From contig DUMB01000098.1 of NCBI GenBank assembly GCA_012840085.1, positions 62,001 to 126,000 of the forward strand: a DNA stretch of 64,000 nucleotides, written 5' to 3'. A program made the position numbers and the translations under genes. Shown in pieces: positions 30,032-39,600 of the stretch. The stretch is from Clostridiaceae bacterium (lineage in GTDB: Bacteria > Bacillota > Clostridia > Acetivibrionales > DUMB01). The notes under the pieces were generated by a model, which saw only the letters and a list, made by a program, of their open reading frames with translations, had not been told where the DNA came from and did no database searches. Position 1 is the first letter of the stretch. The number at the start of each line of letters is the position of its first letter.

Positions 30032-31000
30032 TTGAAAAAACTTAACTATGGCGGTTTAACCTCCAGAAATAAAATATGGAGTACGTTTAAAGAACAGAAG
30101 TACTTACAAGCGTTTACGCTGGCAGGTATTGTGTTTTTATTGATATTTGCGTACATACCTATGGTTGGAATAATAATTGCCTTCAAAGATTATAAGCTAA
30201 CCAGCGGTTTTGCCGGTTTCTTTACCAGTAAGTGGGTTGGATTTAAATACTTCAAAGAGTTCTACAATGATGTATACTTTTGGCCCATTATCAGAAATAC
30301 TATGGTGCTGAGCTTGTTAAAGCTGGTTTTTACGTTTCCTGCACCGATAATATTTGCAATTATATTAAATGAAGTAAGAAATGACAAAGTAAAAAGAGTT
30401 GTTCAGACAGTCAGTTATCTGCCGCACTTTATTTCCTGGGCGGTTGTTGCAGGACTTTTATTCTCCTTTTTAAATCAGCAAACCGGACTTATTAATCAAT
30501 TGCTTGTATCATTGGAAATAGTAGATGAACCAATATCATTTCTGGCAGATCCGAAATATTTTTGGGCAATATGTGTATTAAGTGATGTCTGGAAGGAAAT
30601 GGGATGGTGGACTATAATATTTCTGGCAGCAATTGTAGGAATAGACCAGGAGATATATCAGGCCTCAATAGTTGACGGAGCGGGAAGGCTTCAAAGGATT
30701 TGGTATATCACTATTCCGTCAATAAAGGAAACTATTATAGTAGTATTGATTCTATCTTTAGGCAGTTTGCTGGGGGGCGGCCTTGGAGGATCAAACTTTG
30801 AACAGGCATATCTTCTTGGGAATACCGTCAATTACAATGTGTCCAACATTCTTCAGACATACACAATGACTGTGGGACTAAGTAAAGGCCGATATTCATA
30901 TGCAGCGGCCATGGGGCTTATACAGTCGGTAATATCGTTGATATTGGTTTATTCCAGCAATTATATCTCAAAGAAGATTTCAGGTTCAGGACTATTCTAA
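30032..31000 (+). CDS. ABC transporter permease (LplB-like)
   Basis: Binding-protein-dependent permease, EAA-loop-like region YQASIVDGAGRLQRIWYITIPSI. Confidence 0.9.
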   Translation: MKKLNYGGLTSRNKIWSTFKEQKYLQAFTLAGIVFLLIFAYIPMVGIIIAFKDYKLTSGFAGFFTSKWVGFKYFKEFYNDVYFWPIIRNTMVLSLLKLVFTFPAPIIFAIILNEVRNDKVKRVVQTVSYLPHFISWAVVAGLLFSFLNQQTGLINQLLVSLEIVDEPISFLADPKYFWAICVLSDVWKEMGWWTIIFLAAIVGIDQEIYQASIVDGAGRLQRIWYITIPSIKETIIVVLILSLGSLLGGGLGGSNFEQAYLLGNTVNYNVSNILQTYTMTVGLSKGRYSYAAAMGLIQSVISLILVYSSNYISKKISGSGLF

Positions 31001-31019
31001 GAGGATTGGAAGGGTTGTA

Positions 31020-31931
31020 ATGAGGAGAATGAAGAGAGTTAGGAGAATTAGTAGTAGGGAAGACATTTTTGTAGATACAATTGTTTATATTGTAATAACA
31101 TTTGTATTTCTTGTAACCTTGTATCCCTTTTATTATTCATTGGTAATATCATTCAACAACGGGATTGATGCCGCAAGAGGTGGAATTTTTCTCTGGCCGA
31201 GACAGTTTACATTTGACAACTACAAAGCAGTTTTTTCCAACGACCAGCTTTTGGGAGCATTTTTCATCTCTGTGTCAAGAACTGTTATAGGAACTATAGC
31301 ATCGCTGATTGCAACCAGCGTCTTTGCATACGGGCTGTCTCACAAGAAATTATTGTTCAGAAAATTCTATTTTTCTCTTTTAATTATTTCTATGTATTTT
31401 ACAGGAGGAATTATACCGTACTTTATCCTGCTTAACAATCTTAAGCTGACAAACTCCTATCTGGTTTATATTATACCTTCACTGATAACCGCATGGTATG
31501 CCATATTGTTCGTTAACTTCTTCCAGAGCATTCCCGAAGCTTTGAAAGAATCGGCTAAAATTGACGGAGCCAATGACCTTGTGATTTTTGGCAAAATAAT
31601 TGTTCCATTGTCAACGCCAATATTTGCAACAATAGCTTTATATATGGGCGTATATCACTGGAATGACTGGTATTCAACTGCGTTTTTTACACAAAACAAA
31701 AGGCTGCGTACATTGGCATACATTTTAATTGATTTGATAAACCGTTCAGACCTTACATCCATATTAAGAGGAGGGACAACACAAAAGGACGTAGCTATAG
31801 CAATGCAGACCTTCACACCTGAGACTATAAGAATGGCAACAATGATGGTTGTAGTTATACCAATAGTATGTGTGTATCCATTCTTGCAAAAGTACTTTGT
31901 AAAGGGAATAATGGTAGGCTCTATAAAATAG
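31020..31931 (+). CDS. ABC transporter permease (LplC/YtcP-like)
   Basis: ALKESAKIDGANDLVIFGKIIVPLSTPIFATIALYMGVYHWNDWY. Confidence 0.9.
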   Translation: MRRMKRVRRISSREDIFVDTIVYIVITFVFLVTLYPFYYSLVISFNNGIDAARGGIFLWPRQFTFDNYKAVFSNDQLLGAFFISVSRTVIGTIASLIATSVFAYGLSHKKLLFRKFYFSLLIISMYFTGGIIPYFILLNNLKLTNSYLVYIIPSLITAWYAILFVNFFQSIPEALKESAKIDGANDLVIFGKIIVPLSTPIFATIALYMGVYHWNDWYSTAFFTQNKRLRTLAYILIDLINRSDLTSILRGGTTQKDVAIAMQTFTPETIRMATMMVVVIPIVCVYPFLQKYFVKGIMVGSIK

Positions 31932-31981
31932 AAAAGCTTATTTAACATAATATTCGTATAAAATAAGAGGAGACGCTTACA

Positions 31982-33205
31982 ATGAATTGGAAAGAAAGTT
32001 ATGTAAAGTCAATAGAGAAATGTCTGGAATGGATTAACAGCAAAATGCTTACATTTAATGATGGATACAACGGTATATATGAACGTATCAGGATAGATAT
32101 GAATAACCGTACCAACTGGTCCAGGCCGGATTGCAACGCTGAACTGGCAAGGGTGATTTATCTGTACAATAAAATAACCGGTGATGAAAAATATAATTAT
32201 TTATTTAACAATATAATTGAATGGCTGAAAAGGGTTCAGGACAACGACCCCCTATCAGTTTGGAAAGGTTCATTTCCTTTTTATCTTATTGACGGATATA
32301 TAAATGATCCTCCAATAGGTGATACCATTTATCAAAACGATAACGGCAAAATATTAATAGTTCTTACACAGCTCTATGATTATACAAATAACAGCGTATA
32401 CATAGACATGGCAAAAAAACTGGCTGACTATTGGATTGCCTTGCAACAGGAAGATGGTACTTTTGCCAGAATAGATTCAAAAACTTTCATATCAAAAGAC
32501 GGAAAGACCTTGTGCTATCCAAAAGGCCCCTGCTTTGTTTTATGGCTTGCTGCAGGACTGCTTTTTGCATACAAGGCCCTCGGTGATGACAGATATTTAG
32601 ATCCTGCAATAAAAGCTTTAAGGTATACCGAACAATATCAGCTTGAGAACGGGAGATTCAGGACATCATATGAACTTATGCAAGCTGAGGATTGGCGGCC
32701 TGTATCATCAGAAACATCAATTGCTCTCTTTGCTTACAGCGTAGCATACAAGATCACAGGAGATGAAAGATACCTCCATATACTGAAGAAAGCCGGAGAT
32801 TTTGTATTGTCACTTCAACATGGCTGTGGCGGGATTTTGAATTGTGATGATAGCTGCCTGGAAGCATCTCTGCAGAACAACAAAAACCTGTGCGACCTTG
32901 TATATACCCAGGGTTTTGCACTTATGGGACTGATAGAAGCGTTCAAAGCTACAGGGAATGAGCTTTATTATGAAAGTGCAAGAAAGCTTGCAGATTTTTT
33001 GGTGGAAATCCAATGCAATAACGAATCACCTTTATGGGATGGTGGCTGGAGAGGTTCCTTTAATGTAGAAACATGGAAATGGGACGGGAGAGCAAATCAG
33101 AATAACCCTATTGATGAGGGCGGAATGTATTCCGTTTATACCGGCTGGTGTGCAACTACGATAATGTATGGATTGTTAATGTTGCTCGAAATGGAAAAGC
33201 AATAG
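31982..33205 (+). CDS. Alpha/alpha six-hairpin (GH88/GH105/AGE-like) carbohydrate enzyme, family unassigned
   Basis: Repeated helical-pair pattern (ELARVIYLYNKITGDEKYNYLFNNIIEWLKRVQ; ALFAYSVAYKITGDERYLHILKKAGDFVLSLQ; ALMGLIEAFKATGNELYYESARKLADFLVEIQ). Confidence 0.6.
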   Translation: MNWKESYVKSIEKCLEWINSKMLTFNDGYNGIYERIRIDMNNRTNWSRPDCNAELARVIYLYNKITGDEKYNYLFNNIIEWLKRVQDNDPLSVWKGSFPFYLIDGYINDPPIGDTIYQNDNGKILIVLTQLYDYTNNSVYIDMAKKLADYWIALQQEDGTFARIDSKTFISKDGKTLCYPKGPCFVLWLAAGLLFAYKALGDDRYLDPAIKALRYTEQYQLENGRFRTSYELMQAEDWRPVSSETSIALFAYSVAYKITGDERYLHILKKAGDFVLSLQHGCGGILNCDDSCLEASLQNNKNLCDLVYTQGFALMGLIEAFKATGNELYYESARKLADFLVEIQCNNESPLWDGGWRGSFNVETWKWDGRANQNNPIDEGGMYSVYTGWCATTIMYGLLMLLEMEKQ

Positions 33206-33234
33206 ATCAGAAGGGTATGAGGAGGAGCATAATT

Positions 33235-35100
33235 ATGATATTATTACCCAGACCTAGAGAAATAAATGAAAAGAAAGGGCATTTTATACTGTCTCATGAG
33301 ACAAGGATCATTCTGGAGCCGAGGTGCAGCTACAATGATTTTGAAAGTGCGCGTTTGCTCCAGGAAGAAATAGAAAAGGCTGCAGCATTGCATGTCAATA
33401 TTATTAAAGCATTTGACAGATATGACAGGGATTGTATATTTCTTAAACTGGAACCGGAGAATTATGAAAAGGAATCCTATAAACTTGATATTGCTCCGGA
33501 TAATATAGAGATTACTGCAGGTGAAAGCAGCGGACTTTTTTACGGGATACAAACTCTGCGGCAGCTGATAAGGCTGAATGGAGCATGCATTCCCTGCATG
33601 ACCGTTAATGATGCACCTTATTTTGCCTATAGAGGCTACTTATTTGATATAACCAGGGGGAAAATGCCTACTCTGGATAATTTGAAAGAATTAGCAGACA
33701 GATTATCCTTCTATAAAATAAATCAATTACAGTTATATGTAGAATACACATTTGCGTATAAACATCACAGTGAGGTATGGATAAAGTCCGATCCGATTAC
33801 CGCGGAAGAAATATTGGAGCTTGATGAGTACTGCAAAAAAAGAAATGTTGAGCTCGTACCGTGTATGTCAACATTTTCTCATCTGTATGACTTGCTTGAC
33901 TCCAATTCATTTAAAGAACTTAGCGAAATGGATAGAAGTATAGGCAGGCCTTTTACCTGGTACAACAGGATGAGATACCACATACTCGACGCTTCCAACC
34001 CAAAAAGCATTGAATTGGTTAGGAACATGCTTGACGAATATATACCCCTGTTTTCTTCAAATAAGTTTAACATATGCTGTGATGAAACCTTTGATCTTGG
34101 AATGGGAAAAAGCAAAGCTCTGGCAGATAAAATAGGCGTAGGGAAACTATATGTCAACTTTGTCAATGAAATAATTAAACATGTTAAAAGTCACGGCAAA
34201 AAAGTAATGCTTTGGGGAGATATAATTCTTAAATACCCTGATTATATAAAATATCTTCCTACAGATGTGGAGTTCCTGAACTGGTATTATTATGACAAAG
34301 CTAAGGAAGAAGACATAAAGATATTCAGCGACCTTGGCTTTAAACAGTATGTATGCCCGAGCGTTTCAGGATTCAGCAGGCTTGTCAATCAATTGGATCT
34401 GAGCTTTCATAACATTGCCGAAATGACAAGTTACGGGAAAAAACACGGAGCTATTGGTGTGCTTAATACTGATTGGGGTGACTCGGGACATATCAATTTC
34501 TTTGCAAGTTCAATACCGGGAATGATATATGGGGCATCTCTGTCATGGTCTCCTGATGATAAAGAAAGCATTGATATTGTGGATAGCGGAATATCCATAC
34601 TGGAGTTCGGTGAGAAAAGCGGAAATCTGGTTTCATTGTTAAGGGAGCTTTGCCGGCAGGATAAAATTATCTGGAATAACATTGCATTTTGGAGAGATTA
34701 CAAGGTTTACGGCAAACCGATGCTTGAAGGTGTAATTAAAGAATTTACTGAAGTTAGTGAGGATGACCTGGTTAAATCCGCAAATAAAGCTATGGAAATT
34801 TCCAGGCAGATACTTGCTCTTTCAAATAATGTGCCTGAAAACCGAAAACTTGACATGCAAGAGTTTTATTTATCAGCAAGAGGTGTGGCACTTATGCAGG
34901 CCTTATCCCTTATCATAAAAAAATATGACTTCAAACAGGATATTAAAACTTTTGTGTATAGTCCATGGGAATTGGCCGAAATGCTTGAATACTGGCTGTA
35001 CGATTTTATAATCTTATGGCGCAAGCGCAATAAGGAAAGTGAATTATACAGGATAAGGGAAGCCTTTATGCAGATATGTGATATCCTGAGGAATTATTAA
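33235..35100 (+). CDS. GH20-like beta-N-acetylhexosaminidase
   Basis: GH20b-like N-terminus (YKLDIAPDNIEITAGESSGLFYGIQTLRQLI), catalytic region YRGYLFDITRGKMPTLDNLKELADRLSFYKINQLQLYVEYTF, DE pair FNICCDETFDLGMGKS, VMLWGDIILKYP. GGAGGAG before ATG 33235; the ORF track starts at 33148. Confidence 0.85.
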   Translation: MILLPRPREINEKKGHFILSHETRIILEPRCSYNDFESARLLQEEIEKAAALHVNIIKAFDRYDRDCIFLKLEPENYEKESYKLDIAPDNIEITAGESSGLFYGIQTLRQLIRLNGACIPCMTVNDAPYFAYRGYLFDITRGKMPTLDNLKELADRLSFYKINQLQLYVEYTFAYKHHSEVWIKSDPITAEEILELDEYCKKRNVELVPCMSTFSHLYDLLDSNSFKELSEMDRSIGRPFTWYNRMRYHILDASNPKSIELVRNMLDEYIPLFSSNKFNICCDETFDLGMGKSKALADKIGVGKLYVNFVNEIIKHVKSHGKKVMLWGDIILKYPDYIKYLPTDVEFLNWYYYDKAKEEDIKIFSDLGFKQYVCPSVSGFSRLVNQLDLSFHNIAEMTSYGKKHGAIGVLNTDWGDSGHINFFASSIPGMIYGASLSWSPDDKESIDIVDSGISILEFGEKSGNLVSLLRELCRQDKIIWNNIAFWRDYKVYGKPMLEGVIKEFTEVSEDDLVKSANKAMEISRQILALSNNVPENRKLDMQEFYLSARGVALMQALSLIIKKYDFKQDIKTFVYSPWELAEMLEYWLYDFIILWRKRNKESELYRIREAFMQICDILRNY

Positions 35101-35112
35101 AGGACGGAACTG

Positions 35113-35182
35113 TGACAGGGGACGGTTCCCTGTCACACACCTGACAGGGAACCGTCCCCTGTCATATCCCCGTCCCCTGTCA
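35113..35182. repeat. Perfect 23-bp palindromic hairpin of the GACAGGGGACGG type plus partial third arm
   Basis: TGACAGGGGACGGTTCCCTGTCA (35113-35135), cacacc, TGACAGGGAACCGTCCCCTGTCA (35142-35164), then CCCCGTCCCCTGTCA again. Confidence 0.85.
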
Positions 35183-35247
35183 CATCCAGGTCACACACCT
35201 AAATGGAGATAGCATTGGTATTATGAGTTTATACGCGGGAGGACTTT

Positions 35248-36306
35248 ATGTTAACACAAAGGGAGAACTATATTAGAAATGCGACTTTTAATTATCCTGA
35301 ATGGATTCCTATGGAGGTAGTAATAAGCAACGCAAGTTGGAATGAATATAAGGAGGACATGGAGGCTGTTGCTCTTCGCCATCCTGATTTCTTCCCTTAT
35401 GTTAAAAAAGGGTGGATGGATTACGATAATATAGATTTTGGACCTGCATACACGAAGAATGTGCCATTTACTGATGCATGGGGCTGTATATGGCAAACAA
35501 GCATAGATGGGATCGAAGGAGTAGTTTTGAACGCACCGCTTGAAAGCTGGGACAAACTTGACAGCTACAGGATACCTGACGCAAGAGTGGAGGCAGACAG
35601 AAGCCAGCGGGATTGGGCAGCGGAAAGAAACAAGATTGAACAAAGACGTTCAGAAGGTAAATACACCTGCGGAACCTTGCCCCATGGCTTTATATTTCAA
35701 CGCATACAGTATCTGCGAGGGTTTGAAAATGCAATGGTTGATTTTGCGGTTGAAGAGCCGAAGCTGGATATTCTCATAAATAAGCTGGTTGAACACAACC
35801 TCGTAATTATCAACAACTATCTGGATATTGGGGTGGATGTAATATTTATGGGAGATGACCTGGGAAGCCAGACTTCTTCTTTAATCAGTCCTGCACAATT
35901 CAGACGCTGGATTAAGCCTGCTTATGAGAGAATGATTGAGCCGTGCAAAAAGGCCGGTACACTTGTAAATCTGCATAGCGACGGGATGATACTGGATTTG
36001 CTCGACGACATCATTGAAGCGGGAGTGGATATTATAAATCCCCAGGATCTGTGCAATGGCATAGATAATCTGGCTAAGGCCATAAAAGGAAGGGTATCAA
36101 TTCAGCTTGACATAGACAGGCAAACAATTGTACCTTATGGCTCCCGGAAGAATATAGAAGACCTTATAAAGGAAGAAGTCATGAAATTAGGAAGTCCAAA
36201 AGGAGGGCTTGAATTCATAGCCGGTATTTATCCTCCCACTCCACCCGAAAATGTAGATGCTCTCTGTTGTGCACTCAAAAAATACAGGACTTATTGGTGG
36301 GACTGA
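35248..36306 (+). CDS. Uroporphyrinogen decarboxylase (URO-D)/methyltransferase-fold protein 1
   Basis: DVIFMGDDLGSQTSSLISPAQFRRWIKPAYERMIEPCKKAGTLVNLHSDGMILDLLDDIIEAGVDIINPQDL. Confidence 0.85.
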   Translation: MLTQRENYIRNATFNYPEWIPMEVVISNASWNEYKEDMEAVALRHPDFFPYVKKGWMDYDNIDFGPAYTKNVPFTDAWGCIWQTSIDGIEGVVLNAPLESWDKLDSYRIPDARVEADRSQRDWAAERNKIEQRRSEGKYTCGTLPHGFIFQRIQYLRGFENAMVDFAVEEPKLDILINKLVEHNLVIINNYLDIGVDVIFMGDDLGSQTSSLISPAQFRRWIKPAYERMIEPCKKAGTLVNLHSDGMILDLLDDIIEAGVDIINPQDLCNGIDNLAKAIKGRVSIQLDIDRQTIVPYGSRKNIEDLIKEEVMKLGSPKGGLEFIAGIYPPTPPENVDALCCALKKYRTYWWD

Positions 36307-36308
36307 AG

Positions 36309-36429
36309 CCTTGCTGAGTTAATTTCCGGCTGGAGTTGACTGATTCCTTGCTGGGATTGGCTAATGCCTGGTTGAGCTGATTTCTGGCTTGAGTTGATTA
36401 ATACCTGGCTGGGTTGATTCTTTGCCAGG
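36309..36429. repeat. Degenerate tandem repeat, ~17-21 bp units
   Basis: Six variants of CTGGCTGRGTTGATT(NATNC): CTTGCTGAGTTAATTTC, CGGCTGGAGTTGACTGATTC, CTTGCTGGGATTGGCTAATGC, CTGGTTGAGCTGATTTC, TGGCTTGAGTTGATTAATAC, CTGGCTGGGTTGATTC. Confidence 0.7.
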
Positions 36430-36603
36430 TGAATTTAAATAAGCACTTTATGACCTAAGTTCAAACTTAAAATAATTGAAAATGAGAGGTGATGTACAAG
36501 TACAACGAATAATTTCTTATTCTTAAAGAATTATGAGACGGAAAAGATGCTGCAAAGGGTAGACATAAAATAATTCCAATGATAGAAATAGGAGGTAGTG
36601 AGT

Positions 36604-39600
36604 ATGTCTCGTAGAGGTCGAAAAGCTATAGCACTTATATTAATGCTTGCTATAACAATAAGCATGTCAGGAATACCATTAATTGCTTCTGCAGAGGGAA
36701 CTGAACTTAATATAGAAGGAATAAAGACGACTAGCTCTGTTCTACCCGGAACCAATGTTGCATTGGCAAGCAATGGTGGTAAAGCAACGGCATCTTCAGA
36801 ATACAGCAGAGATTTCCCTGCAAGCTCAGTAATAGACGGAGACAGAAAGGGGGTATATTGGGGACAAGGCGGCGGATGGGCTGACGCTACACCTGATGTA
36901 TATTCGGACTGGGTACAGATTGATTTTAACGATACTTATACTATTGATACAATCAATGTCTTTACACTGCAGGATAACGTAACTATAGTAAATCGCGACA
37001 TAATAGAGCCTACATTGACTTTGGATTTTTCATTAAATGGAATAACAGACTTTAACGTACAGTATTGGGATGGCTCATCATGGAAAGATGTTCCCGGAGG
37101 GCATGTAACGGATAATATAAACGTATGGAGGCAATTGCGGTTTGCTGCTGTTACTACAGACAAGATAAGAGTTGTAGTTAATGCTTCTCTGAATAAATAT
37201 AGCCGAATTGTAGAAATTGAAGCTTTGACCGAGTCAGAAATGGAAGAACCCGAACCCGGCACCAACGTAGCGTTGGTTAGCAATAAGGCAATAGCCACAG
37301 CTTCCTCACAGTATAGTGATAATTATCCTGCTGAAGCAGTAATCAACGGGGAGAGGAAAGGTATTAACTATAATAATGGAGGAGTGTGGATGGATGGAAC
37401 ACCTGGCACATACCCTGACTGGGTTCAGATTGAATTCAACTCCACCTATTCCATTAATGCAATTAATGTATATACGGTTCAGGACAACCTGAACAATCCC
37501 CAGGAACCATATCTGGAATTGGGCTTTACACAAAATGGAATAACTGAATTTGAGGTACAGTACTGGAATGGTTCATCCTGGGTAACCATACCGGGAGGAA
37601 GCGTTAGTGGAAATGACAAGGTATGGAGAAGATTCAAGTTTGAACCGGTAACAACCAATAAAATCAGAGTGCTAATAACCGGTGCAAAAGGGGGATATTG
37701 CAGGTTAACGGAGATAGAAGCAATAACACCGGTACCTGACAATATGTTGTCCCATACAAGCAAGTTATTCATTCAGAGAGGAATGCAATTTCAGACCAGC
37801 ATCACAACAGATTTAAGCGGAAGAGAATTCCCAACAGCAGAAGAATGGCTGAACTCAGGGTTTAATTCTGCAGCATATTACGAAGAACCTTTCTACAATG
37901 CAACTCTTTCCGCAGCAGTACCGGGGCTTCAGTGGAACATTTGCAGATATTACGGTACCACCGGGGACGAGGATGCACTTTCGGACTTACAAAGAGCTGA
38001 TGTTGAAAATTTGGTGTCAATATCCTTCTGTGATGAGGTGGCTTATTCAAAGAGCCATGAGCAGGCATGCAGGGATTTCTATAAAAAAGTACGTGCCAGA
38101 TATCCTAATGTTATGTTGCACAATAACCAGATCGGCGGCGGACAGTGGTCAATGAGTGAAATGAGAACCTATATCAGAAATGCAAAACCTGATTTTATTA
38201 CGTTTGACCACTACTACTTTTCTGAAAATGGTTCAGATATAAATATTACAACCAATATATGCAATTGTACCGCAATGTACAGGAAACTTTCCCTGGAAGG
38301 CTGGGATGGAACAGGAGAGCAGCCGATAGGTTTCGGACAATATTTAATAGGTTTTAAGACAGGCCCCAATCCCTGGGCTACAGGTTGGTATGAGGCAACA
38401 GAATCGCAATTGTACGTGGTTCCGTTTATCACTATGACCCTTGGCGGCAAGTGGATGAGCATGTTCAGATGGGAATTCTACAATGAGAATTATCATGACG
38501 GTACAAAGTTCCTGCTCTTTGACCCGGACAGAAATCCAACACGCCATTACTACTGGTACTCTGAGATAGGAAAACAGGTAAAGAATCTTGGCACGCATCT
38601 TATAAGACTCTACAGCAGCGATGTGCAATTTATACCTGGACAGCATAAGGAGGGAAGCAGTGTAGTATCAAACGCATTTCCTAATTACATGAGTCATTTT
38701 GCTTCCAAAGAGGATTATAACCTGGTAAATGTGACCGCAGTCAATCTGGGAACGGAGAATGGCGGTTTGCCCGGCGATGTGATTATTGGTTATTTTGATA
38801 TACTGCCCGGTGTTGACAGATCATTCTTTACTTGCACAAACCCAAAATACTTTATGGTGACCAACGGTCTGAATACCGGAAATGGTAAGAGACCTGAAGA
38901 ACAGCATGGTTCATGCGAAGAAACAAAACAAAAAATAACCCTTACCTTTGATTTCAGCACCGGCGGCGATCCTACAAGGCTTAAAAAAGTTAATCGCAAT
39001 ACAGGCGAAGTAGAATCTGTAAGTTTGACTAAAATTTCAGATTCAATTTATAAACTGGATTTAATCCTTGGAGGAGGACAGGGAGAACTTCTCTTCTTTG
39101 AACATGACGGTGATGCGCCCGAACCATACTTGCCACCGGATCCGCAGCCTATTACTCCATCGGAGCCGACACCTGTTGATCCGCCTATTGTTGCGGAATT
39201 GCCGACAAATGTTGCGTTAGCGAAACCTTACACAAAATCAATAGCTCCCCATCCGGCATATCCGGATGCAAATAACAAAAAATCAACGGACGGCATTTTG
39301 CAGACCGGAGACAGCTATTCAAACTTATATGGCTACTATATTGACGAAGGCAGCAGCATAACAGTTGATCTGGTTGTCGATCTGGGTAGTGTAAAGGAAA
39401 TAAATGAAGTAAGAACTGAATGGTGTAAATTGCAGCGCAACTACGGAGCAGACAGGGTAACAGTCTATACCGGCACTGACAACGTTAATTACGAACAGAA
39501 GGGAACATCACTAATACCTCCCGGTGGAGACTGGTATGACATTCAGTTTGAGCCAACCAATGCAAGATATGTAAAACTGCGCTTTGAAAAAACCAGGTAT

